In this document: piece by piece, positions 13,509-19,622 of the stretch
Layout of the letters: each line of letters begins with the position of its first letter
Position numbering within the stretch: position 1 is the stretch's first letter
Made by a program: the position numbers and the translations under genes
Notes under the pieces: generated by a model
Told to the model about the DNA's origin: nothing
The model's input: only the letters and a program-made list of their open reading frames with translations
Databases searched by the model: none
Assembly (NCBI GenBank): GCA_905221605.1
Contig: CAJNDS010001418.1
Coordinates: forward strand, 1 to 19,622
Length of the DNA: 19,622 nucleotides
Origin: Symbiodinium natans
Lineage: Eukaryota > Sar > Dinophyceae > Suessiales > Symbiodiniaceae
Direction of reading: 5' to 3'

Positions 13509-16443
13509 CGCTCTGCCGTGCGATTTTGCATCGCACGAAAATTTCAGTGTTGGGGCGACAGTCGTCCGCCGTCCTGCCTTCCAGCAGCGTGACGCGCAAG
13601 ACTGCTGCCCCCTTCAGAGGAACGGGGGCTCCCGAAGCAATGCCATGCACATATTCGGGGTGGACCCACTTCTCGAGTCTCACGACCGGGAAGCCGGGAT
13701 CTTCGGTACCGATCCCCAGCTCTGCAGCCCGGTTCATCATGCCCACCACAAGTTCCTCGGTCACGTGGTTTGCGCCGGCGCATCCGTCGAGCATGCACTC
13801 GACCTTACGGTCGAGCACCTGGACTACCGTTCTGTACTGGTAGCCTCCTGGCTCGTTGTCCGCCAGGTTCCACCAGTCCTTCGGCAGATCGTCCAGGGTG
13901 GCGAACTTGTCCCGCCCGCCCTTGCTCAACGGAAGCGCGTGCTGCTGCACCGCGGCGCGTCCTGCGGCTCCTGAGACGCCTGCCTGGACGCCTGAGCTGC
14001 CTATCTGGACACTGAACGCGGCGAAGGGGTTGGACATGGAAGCACCGGAGGGCGCGGCCCAGTTGGCAGGCAAGGCCGGCGTCCCTCCTGAGGTCGTCAG
14101 GTTGTGGACCATGTCGCAGCTGGCTCCTTTCTTGCACGACCCATTCTTGGAGAAAAAGGGGCAAACAGTGCCTGGTGGCTTTGCCGCGCCTTTGGCCGCA
14201 GCCTTAGGCTTAGCGCTGGCCTTTGCCTTGCCACCTCCCTTCCCCTTGCCCTTGCCTTTCGCCGTGGCAAAGGTTTGGTCACCCTTCTTGGCCGCGAGAG
14301 CTTTTCTGCGAAGCTCCTTGTCGTGGCTGTACGGGCAGGCATCCCCTTTCGGGCAATTCCCGTGGTCGCGAAAGTGGAAGCAGATCTTCTTGTCCGCTCC
14401 TTTGCCAGCTCCCTTCGACGCAGCGGCAAACGTCTGATCCGCGCCAGCCTTGGCCGCGGCAGCTGCTCCCTTCGCAGCAGCCTTAGCGGCGGCCTTGAGG
14501 CTCCGAATCTCCTTCTGAGCCTCGGCTAGCGCGACCGACGGGTCCGCGCTTGGAGAGCCGGTCGTGGAGTACACAGAGTGGGAAACAGCCCGGTGCGCTG
14601 CTTCCCTCTGTTCGTACTCCAAGACGACTTTGTGGCTCTCCTCCCAAGTCTGCGGCCCTCTCAGCCCGCCGTCCTTGGGATCGCCGGGCCACAGCCGCTT
14701 GTCGTTACGTATCTCCTTTTGGAGATACGGGGGCATCTTGCGGAGGTACGAGAGATACAACTCTCGTGGGGTCTTCCCAAGACCCACCGCCTCAAGGTCC
14801 GCGATCGACGCCTCAAACAAAGGCTCGAATTGGTGGCCTGTGAGCTTGCCCTTAGCGAGGGAGGCATGCTCACCATCCACGCGGACTTCTCTTTCCTCCC
14901 GCGATTCCCCGAACATCAAGTGCTTGTTCTTGATGCGGTCGTACACTGCCTGTGGGTCGGAGAGAACCTCTCCCGACTTCCACGCTGCGCGGTAGGCGTT
15001 CGTGTACGTCTTCATGCGCGAGCCGCGGCAGCGCCCGCGTAGCGCTAGCAGCTTCTCGCGCGCACTCATACCGCGACAGTTGTTGGCGAGCGCGCAGACG
15101 TCCTCGAACTCCTCGTAGAACAGGACAACGTCTCGCGCGTCCGACTTGTCGTCGGTCAGCGTCGGCCACGTGAGGTCAGTTTTGACCGTCGTTATGGAGC
15201 TTTGCCCGCCCCTCTGCGCTAACGCTTCTTTCAGCGCTTCAGTTTGGGCGGCGAGCGCGGCGGCGAAATCGCCCGCCGGGTTTTGGGACCCGGTCTGCGA
15301 ACCTCCGCCGTCTGAACCTCGCTTCAGGGCTTCTATCTCCATCTCCAGCGCCGCGAGCTTTGCGCGCAAAGGGGAATCGCCGTCCGTCGCGCCCAGGTCA
15401 CGGGCCGCGGAAGGCCCACCTGCAACCTCGGCAGTGTGCAAACCTCCACGGTCCAAACCTACCCCCAACCCACTTGCAGTCGCAGGCTGTGGGAGCCCTG
15501 GGGAACGCGGCCCCACGGCTTCAACTGGCACATCGGACGGGGAGCTCCAAACCTTCTCTTGGCTCGAGCTTTCTTTTCCCCCTAGCGCGAGGATAAGCTC
15601 CCCGATGCATTGGATTTCACGCTGAATCTCCTCTGCGTCTTCGGGGTCCTCGCCACCGCGCAAAGCCGCGACCGAGAACCTGGTCCGCAGCCGACGGACC
15701 ATCTTTGTCGGATGCCAGTCCCCGCCTATCTTCGAGAACTCATCCGCAAGGAGGGTGGCTTTGGTGCTTAAGGCGTCAAGGTCACGGGAGCTCACCGTGA
15801 CTCCATGCGCTTTCAGCGCGAGGACAATCCGCGAAACGCGCGTCAAGTAGTCCGCGACCGGTTCTTGGTCTGGACGGAAAATCGCGCGCAGCTCCGCCTG
15901 CAAGCCCTCTGCGGCGCCTGGCACTGAACCTGCTGTCGACGGCGGACCGGACGGTCCCGCCCGGCGGGACCCTGGTGCCGTAGCAGGGACATAGGCAGCA
16001 CCGGTAGGGACCATGGCCAGCTCCCTAGCCGCGGCGCTGACGTCCACCCGCGGCGGACTGCCGCCTCCAGCGCCCGAGGCCTCAGGGACTAGCTCAGAGT
16101 CCTCTTCTTCTTCCTCTTCCTCCTCGTCCTCGCCTTCGGCGTCGTGGAGGAACTTCATGACCTTTCGCCAGAGAGCCGCCTCCTGCTCTGGCGTTGTGCT
16201 AACCCCATCCCGCTTGGACAGCGGACGACTGCCGGTCTCCCTACGCCACTTAAGCCAAGCGACGTAGCTCATCCGCTCGGGATAGGGAACGTCACCACCC
16301 TCGATCGCTTCGAGGAGGGTGACGCCCTCGGCCTGACCTGCAACCTCTGCGGACATCGCCGCGCCTTGGTTAGCAGGCCGCAGGCGTGGCACACGGAGCG
16401 CCGCGCCTTGGTTAGCAGGCCGCAAGCGTGGCACACAGTCCAC
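13054..16443 (-). CDS. Gag with two CCCH fingers and the front part of a retropepsin-like protease
   Basis: The best start is the ATG at 16354-16356 (MSAEVAG); the upstream 29 codons are a 14-residue tandem repeat. From that Met: an acidic run (about residues 76-89); a linker; a helix-rich capsid-like region (about 386-593, KTDLTWPTLTDD ... FYEEFEDVCAL ... YLRKMPPYLQKEI), typical of LTR-retrotransposon Gag; Ala/Lys-rich linkers; CCCH finger 1 (14323-14382) and 2 (14104-14163), both C-x8-C-x5-C-x3-H; then the protease from CMLDGCAGANHV (Asp codon 13786-13788). Gag packages RNA; CCCH fingers probably replace the CCHC knuckle as RNA binder. Family-like sequence stops at NTEIFVRCKI near 13,525 and the protease end is in the +1 frame; codons down to 13054 are shadow. 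Lys/Gly-rich KGKGKGGGKAK linkers resemble those in the 3' accessory block. Confidence 0.88.
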   Translation of the reverse strand: MDCVPRLRPANQGAALRVPRLRPANQGAAMSAEVAGQAEGVTLLEAIEGGDVPYPERMSYVAWLKWRRETGSRPLSKRDGVSTTPEQEAALWRKVMKFLHDAEGEDEEEEEEEEDSELVPEASGAGGGSPPRVDVSAAARELAMVPTGAAYVPATAPGSRRAGPSGPPSTAGSVPGAAEGLQAELRAIFRPDQEPVADYLTRVSRIVLALKAHGVTVSSRDLDALSTKATLLADEFSKIGGDWHPTKMVRRLRTRFSVAALRGGEDPEDAEEIQREIQCIGELILALGGKESSSQEKVWSSPSDVPVEAVGPRSPGLPQPATASGLGVGLDRGGLHTAEVAGGPSAARDLGATDGDSPLRAKLAALEMEIEALKRGSDGGGSQTGSQNPAGDFAAALAAQTEALKEALAQRGGQSSITTVKTDLTWPTLTDDKSDARDVVLFYEEFEDVCALANNCRGMSAREKLLALRGRCRGSRMKTYTNAYRAAWKSGEVLSDPQAVYDRIKNKHLMFGESREEREVRVDGEHASLAKGKLTGHQFEPLFEASIADLEAVGLGKTPRELYLSYLRKMPPYLQKEIRNDKRLWPGDPKDGGLRGPQTWEESHKVVLEYEQREAAHRAVSHSVYSTTGSPSADPSVALAEAQKEIRSLKAAAKAAAKGAAAAAKAGADQTFAAASKGAGKGADKKICFHFRDHGNCPKGDACPYSHDKELRRKALAAKKGDQTFATAKGKGKGKGGGKAKASAKPKAAAKGAAKPPGTVCPFFSKNGSCKKGASCDMVHNLTTSGGTPALPANWAAPSGASMSNPFAAFSVQIGSSGVQAGVSGAAGRAAVQQHALPLSKGGRDKFATLDDLPKDWWNLADNEPGGYQYRTVVQVLDRKVECMLDGCAGANHVTEELVVGMMNRAAELGIGTEDPGFPVVRLEKWVHPEYVHGIASGAPVPLKGAAVLRVTLLEGRTADDCRPNTEIFVRCKIARQSVGLRRKDGPGLQAGSRLSRPRHAGNQDAQVRGSQQDPEGQGLRLRGAVVEPGRRVMHRAWGRKPGAPPLRRGGASRALARRRGAGACRAGARSLRRGIPVRGSASGGVRGRGRARPLAHRRGKRVCVARSPRVRSLSPAGRGCCGSAFRPR
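13440..13820 (-). other. Retropepsin-like protease, split by a frame change
   Basis: The front part reads CMLDGCAGANHV where retropepsins have (L/I)-D-[ST]-G-A. The Asp is present, but the next residues are G-C-A-G instead of T/S-G-A. After about 85 residues the frame changes by +1. The rest reads RALDCAGRMGLGFRPGPDFHVLDTLGIRMP. I cannot see the hydrophobic-hydrophobic-Gly (ILG) motif expected before it. That fits loss of a short piece at the junction. Activity of this copy is doubtful. Confidence 0.6.
13517..13537. repeat. Perfect hairpin at the Gag-protease/Pol frame junction
   Basis: CGTGCGAT (13517-13524), a 5-base loop and ATCGCACG (13530-13537) form an 8-bp perfect inverted repeat. It coincides with the place where coding similarity leaves one frame and enters the +1 frame. 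It may be a recoding structure or the footprint of a deletion or excision. Confidence 0.75.
14104..14382 (-). other. Two CCCH zinc fingers in Gag
   Basis: Finger 1 (14323-14382) is CFHFRDHGNCPKGDACPYSH and finger 2 (14104-14163) is CPFFSKNGSCKKGASCDMVH. Both have C-x8-C-x5-C-x3-H spacing. They are separated by a Lys/Gly/Ala-rich basic linker. CCCH fingers bind single-stranded RNA, so this is the likely nucleocapsid. Confidence 0.9.
15389..15408 (+). repeat. Copy of dispersed 20-bp motif
   Basis: GCGCCCAGGTCACGGGCCGC matches the consensus at 18 of 20 positions. It reads A-A-R-D-L-G-A in the Gag frame. Confidence 0.55.
16357..16440 (+). repeat. Two tandem 42-bp units directly 5' of the Gag start
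   Basis: Units 16357-16398 and 16399-16440 agree at 38 of 42 positions. On the minus strand they lie immediately upstream of the Gag ATG at 16356 and keep its frame (14 codons per unit, VPRLRPANQGAA twice). A neighbouring frame reads VCHACGLLTKARR twice. The dispersed 20-bp motif follows at 16444-16463. I read this as a leader repeat, possibly an N-terminal extension. Confidence 0.75.
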
Positions 16444-16463
16444 GCGTCCAGGTCACGGACCGC
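16444..16463 (+). repeat. Copy of dispersed 20-bp motif in the leader
   Basis: GCGTCCAGGTCACGGACCGC matches the consensus at 18 of 20 positions. It stands just upstream of the two 42-bp leader units, outside the Gag frame. Confidence 0.6.
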
Positions 16464-16721
16464 GACAGACAAGCAAAGCAATGCTTGCCCACTCGGGCCG
16501 TAGGCACAAGAGCTGTACGTTTCCCAGAACAGCCCCCAATTGTGAAGTCGACCAGCACTGGACTTGCACTAAGCCAATGCAATCACAGCCCGGTCACGCT
16601 GTTTTACGACTTCGCGAGTTCAAGCACTTGTGCAGCTACGCCTGAGTGCGTCCGGTCGGACCGCACAGCAACCTAAGAGCTACTGTACGAAACTACCGTG
16701 CTCAAAGGCACAAGCTGGGTA

Positions 16722-16740
16722 CTTGAGCCAAAACATTGGC
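16722..16740 (-). other. Relic of the dinoflagellate spliced leader
   Basis: On the minus strand the sequence ends TTTTGGCTCAAG, identical to the last 12 nt of the 22-nt dinoflagellate spliced leader. It is preceded by GCCA as in the leader, with three extra bases between. It points towards Gag and lies about 365 bp before its ATG. Such relics arise when trans-spliced mRNA is copied back into DNA. The match is from memory of the known leader; chance is unlikely but not excluded. Confidence 0.6.
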
Positions 16741-16835
16741 ATTGTTACGAATTGCAAAACTACGCATGCAAGGAAAACTACAGTACTGGTCCTGGCAGCT
16801 TTGCACATGCAGCGTGCGTGCATAGACCTGCTCAC

Positions 16836-17062
<227 letters not shown>

Positions 17063-17795
17063 GCCATTTCCGAGGCCTCTGGGGCTGCTTTAGGGCCTTT
17101 AGTTTAGGGTTTAGGGTTTAGGGTTGAGGGTTGAGGGTTTAGGGTTTAGGGCTAAGGGAGACGCAGGCTTACAGGCCCCCTAAAGCCCAAAACCCTTTGG
17201 ACCCAAAACCTTCCGGCCCCAGAACCGCAAAAACACACGATGAGCCCGAGCATAAATTGGGCTTGAGGGTTTAGGGGTTAGGGTGTAGGGTCTCTAGGGC
17301 TTCTGGAAGAACTGAGAACTGAAGGTTTAGGGTGTTGTCCCGTAAGGGTTTATTTTAGAGCAATAGAACTACGAAAGGTAGCAAGTAAGAAAAACCGACG
17401 CCCAAACCACCACACAACTACAACCCCTAAGCTCTGAACCCTCCAAGCCCCTCAGCCCTAGAAAGCCCGTAAAACTAAACATTTAACTCTAGGCCCTAAA
17501 CCTTAAATTGCAAAGGCCACACCCACCCTTTTATAGGGTGCCGGACCTTTACTGGATGGACAATGGGTGGTGCCATTGGAGAGTGGTCGAATACAATCCA
17601 GCTACATCCGGCCCTGGAAGGGTTACCCCCCCTATACTCCGGATTTCAACATTAAGCCTCAGAACGACACCCCCAAGGGCGCTGACCTGACAGGGATGCC
17701 TGGCCCCCTTACCCCCCATGACCCCCTTGGCCCCCGGCCCCTATTGCAGAAAGCTCACAGACCAGGGGGGGAAGAAACCTAGCACCAATAAATAG
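17063..17795. other. Gene-free stretch with degenerate telomere-type repeats
   Basis: It contains a seven-unit array of TTTAGGG/TTGAGGG at 17103-17151 and scattered single units on both strands (near 17260-17290, 17320 and 17490). The rest (17500-17795) is unique-looking without a recognisable gene. Confidence 0.7.
17103..17151 (+). repeat. Interstitial telomere-type repeat array
   Basis: Seven heptamers in a row: three TTTAGGG, two TTGAGGG, two TTTAGGG. TTTAGGG is the telomere unit of dinoflagellates and most plants. Variant units and single copies to the right show an old, degenerate array rather than a chromosome end. Confidence 0.9.
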
Positions 17796-18880
17796 TTGGA
17801 CTGCACTCCATATTCCTCCCGGCAGGGCCTTTTGGCCAGCGAGGCCGGCTGCTACCTGCCGATTGCAGCTGGGGTTTCGGGTTCAGGGTTTAGGGGCTTA
17901 GGTTTAGGCTTTCGGGTTCAGGGTTTAGGGCTTACGGCTGTTGGGGATTTGGATTTTGGGGTTTCGGGTTCCTCGAAAATACTGCCACTGGGGTTTCGCG
18001 TTTGGGGCTGGAAACTTTTGTTCAGGTTTTCGGTTCTTGCTTTTTCTGGGGGGGGGGTTCCAGTTTGGGGTCTGGGGGGTTCGGGTTCGGGATTCTCTTC
18101 TTCAAGGAATGCCATTGCTGAAGAACCCACCCAGGAGCTGAGGGCTTCTCGGATTTTGGGGTTTCAGGGCTTTGGGGTTTCAGGGCTTTTGGAGTTTCAG
18201 GGTTTTCGGGTTTCAAGGTTTAGAGTTTTGAGGTTTGGGGGGTTGTGGTTTACGGGGTTTAGGGGAATGCGCTGGAGCAAAATTGTTTTCTCTTCGGTAG
18301 GTTGCAAGGAAAACGAAGCGTTTGTTTCTAGTTTTGGGTTTGAGGATACAAAACAGAAACCACATGCTTTGCATAATCGGATCACTATAAAATCGAACCC
18401 TGAGCCCTCAAAGAAGTCTCCAGAAAGGAGAAGAGCCGTGTTAGACTATGCCTTCTGCAATGGCCCCTGTTGAAAAAAGCCCCCAAATTTAGGGTTTAGG
18501 GTTTAGTCAGGTTGTGTACAGGGTCTAGGACTTCTAGTATTTATCTAGGGTTTCTGGGCTTTTGTCGTGGGGACCGTAAACCTTCAGGTCTGTAACCTAC
18601 CCCACAAGACAACCTAAACTCTCAACGCCTGCCTTAAGCAACTTCAAGTATATCCCGTAGCCCGGAACCCGAAACCCTACAACCCTAAACCCAACAACCC
18701 TAAAGCCTTTAGGGTTTAGGGCTCAACCCGAAACCCTAAAACCCGAAACCCTCAAAATGAGCACCCGGGGGCGCGGCGACGCTCTCGGCTGGGAGGTTCA
18801 GGAGCTGTGCCAAGAAAACCCCGTAAGGTTTTGGCTGGCCGCCCTGCCAAAAGTCGAGGGGGCTTGAAGGCTTGGGCTTG
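17796..18880. repeat. Field of degenerate GGGTTTAGGG/GGGTTTCAGG-like repeats
   Basis: Almost the whole stretch is made of variants of the telomere-type heptamer (GGGTTTAGG, GGGTTTCGG, GGGTTTCAG), in plus orientation to about 18510 and partly inverted (CCCTAAA, CCCGAAA) at 18600-18755. The 225-codon open frame here is a by-product of the repeat. A head-to-head inversion lies at 18696-18716. Confidence 0.8.
18696..18716. repeat. Head-to-head telomere-type inverted repeat
   Basis: AACCCTAAA (18696-18704), GCC, TTTAGGGTT (18708-18716): perfect 9-bp arms with a 3-base loop. The strand of the telomere-type repeat flips at this point and flips back just after, at about 18722. Confidence 0.85.
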
Positions 18881-18902
18881 TAGGAGTAATAGTTAGTAGT
18901 AA

Positions 18903-18947
<45 letters not shown>

Positions 18948-18974
18948 CAGTAGTAGTAGTAGTAATAGTAGCAG
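18881..18974 (+). repeat. Second AGT/TAG microsatellite
   Basis: About 94 bp of (AGT)n with some AAT and AGC variants, same unit and strand as the one at 16836-17062. Confidence 0.95.
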
Positions 18975-18977
18975 TCC

Positions 18978-19290
18978 CAGTTGCAAACAATGCTCGCATC
19001 ATGGGTCTCGAAGAGACGCGTAGGCTTTGAAGCAGGCTTGCGCGATTTAAAAAAGCGGGGGTCTGGTAAAGGCGGGGTGCAGCCCTCCCCCCCCCCCGCC
19101 CCCACACACGCAAACACAATGCTCGCATCATTATTGTCGAACAGACGCTTATTTTTGAAGCAAGCTTACGTGACTTAAAAAGCGGGGGGGTTGGGGGGGG
19201 CGCAGCCCCCCCCATTTGCAAACACAATCCTCGCACCATGGCTTTCGATACACGTGTATGCGTTGAAGCAAGCTTGTGCGACTTAAAAAA
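18978..19290 (+). repeat. Three diverged tandem units of about 80-130 bp
   Basis: Units begin at about 18978, 19106 and 19212. Each has GCAAACA-AAT-CTCGCA-CAT, then a GACGC or CGTGT stretch, then TTGAAGCA(A/G)GCTT, GACTTAAAAA and, in the first two, a GCGGGGG ... GCAGCCCCCC pair that can fold into a G/C-rich hairpin. The third is cut short after the A-run. A satellite or a tandem small retroelement is possible. Confidence 0.8.
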
Positions 19291-19331
19291 AGAAGCCAAG
19301 AAGCATAAAGCTAAAAGCCGAGGAGAGCCAG

Positions 19332-19390
19332 GAAGCCAAGAAGCCAAGAAGCCAAGAAGCCAAGAAGCCAAGAAGCCGTGAAGCCAAGAG
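19332..19390 (+). repeat. 8-bp minisatellite (AAGCCAAG)n
   Basis: About five to six units of AAGCCAAG, with a GTG interruption near 19378. It follows an imperfect run of similar units from 19295. Confidence 0.85.
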
Positions 19391-19394
19391 TCAG

Positions 19395-19520
19395 AACTCG
19401 GGGTTTTAGCGCCTCGAAATGCGTGTCGTGTGAGAGGGTCGTCAATCGTGCTCTGAAAACGTACCAAAACTCGAGTTTTGGCGTCTCGAGACGCGTTTCG
19501 TGTGAGAGGGTCGTCGATCG
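19395..19520 (+). repeat. Direct repeat pair, period 73 bp
   Basis: The units at 19395-19447 and 19468-19520 share AACTCG, GGTTTT/AGTTTT, CGCGT/TGCGT and an exact CGTGTGAGAGGGTCGTC core. A short unique piece lies between them. Confidence 0.8.
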
Positions 19521-19525
19521 CGGCC

Positions 19526-19610
19526 TTATTTTTTTTTTGATCCTTTTTTATTTTCTTTTTGATCCTTTTTTATTTCCTTTTTAATCCTTTTTTATTTTTT
19601 TTTTGATCCC
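19526..19610 (+). repeat. T-rich 22-bp tandem array
   Basis: About four copies of a T-rich unit ending in GATCC (one AATCC), each about 22 bp. It ends in TATCCCTTAGGG at the window edge. Confidence 0.85.
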
Positions 19611-19622
19611 TATCCCTTAGGG

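Larger units (their letters stand above)
16444..16835. other. 5' leader/flank of the element
   Basis: No coding sequence is supported here. From the Gag side outward it holds: one 20-bp motif copy (16444-16463); the ACTGTACGAAACTACCG sequence (16682-16698) that recurs at 116-131; and a spliced-leader relic (16722-16740). Then short related AAAACTAC words lead into the microsatellite. It is probably the 5' untranslated region and upstream junction. Confidence 0.45.

Noticed and set aside
17580-17880. A-box-like (TGGCCAGCGAGG) and weak B-box-like words, possible tRNA-derived SINE
   Set aside because: Order and spacing do not fit a tRNA promoter and no cloverleaf could be drawn.
17796-18473. 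225-codon plus-strand open frame
   Set aside because: It is made of GGGTTTAGGG-like repeat units read in frame; no domain and no start context.

Overview
The window looks like nuclear DNA of a dinoflagellate. The right side carries many degenerate TTTAGGG units, the telomere-type heptamer of dinoflagellates and plants. The last 12 nt of the dinoflagellate spliced leader (TTTTGGCTCAAG) stand upstream of a long GC-rich gene block on the same strand. That block encodes a retrotransposon polyprotein with CCCH zinc fingers in Gag. There are no bacterial operon signals. The genus cannot be told from the sequence.

About 16 kb (roughly 16.7 kb down to 0.5 kb) reads on the minus strand as one very large Ty3/gypsy-related element, or an element plus a downstream accessory gene. 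In 5'->3' order of the minus strand it holds: a 5' leader with a spliced-leader relic; Gag with two CCCH fingers; a retropepsin-like protease with a variant active-site motif; a Cys-rich and membrane segment; RT thumb/connection plus RNase H; a domain with an alpha/beta-hydrolase-like elbow; a zinc ribbon; a DD35E integrase with HHCC finger and GPY/F-like tail; a degenerate methyltransferase-like domain; and only then RT fingers and palm with the YVDD box. After a spacer of about 0.6 kb come a complete-looking Tpt1/KptA RNA 2'-phosphotransferase domain, C2H2 and RanBP2-like fingers, a GK-rich linker, a membrane segment, a SWIM finger and a PLD-type (HKD) nuclease domain.

Two things stand out. 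First, the two halves of the reverse transcriptase are in swapped order inside one 3.2-kilocodon open frame: the thumb and RNase H precede integrase, the catalytic palm follows it. Second, the 3' accessory block joins RNA-repair-type and nuclease domains to several zinc fingers.

This copy is not intact as a single frame. There are four frame changes: at about 13.52 kb, on a perfect hairpin; at about 3.92 kb, on an A4 run; at 2.43-2.47 kb, on a perfect 23-bp tandem duplication; and at about 1.1 kb. The shifts run +1, +1, -1, -1 and sum to zero. The long open frames between them suggest recent decay, recoding, unrecognised introns or assembly errors rather than an ancient relic.

The right 2.8 kb (16.84-19.62 kb) has no supported gene. 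It is a repeat field: two AGT/TAG microsatellites, interstitial telomere-type repeats including a head-to-head inversion, three diverged tandem units of about 80-130 bp, an 8-bp minisatellite, a 73-bp-period pair and a T-rich 22-bp array. A 20-bp motif (consensus GCGGCCAGGWCACGGCCCGC) recurs at nine places in the element, always in the same orientation.
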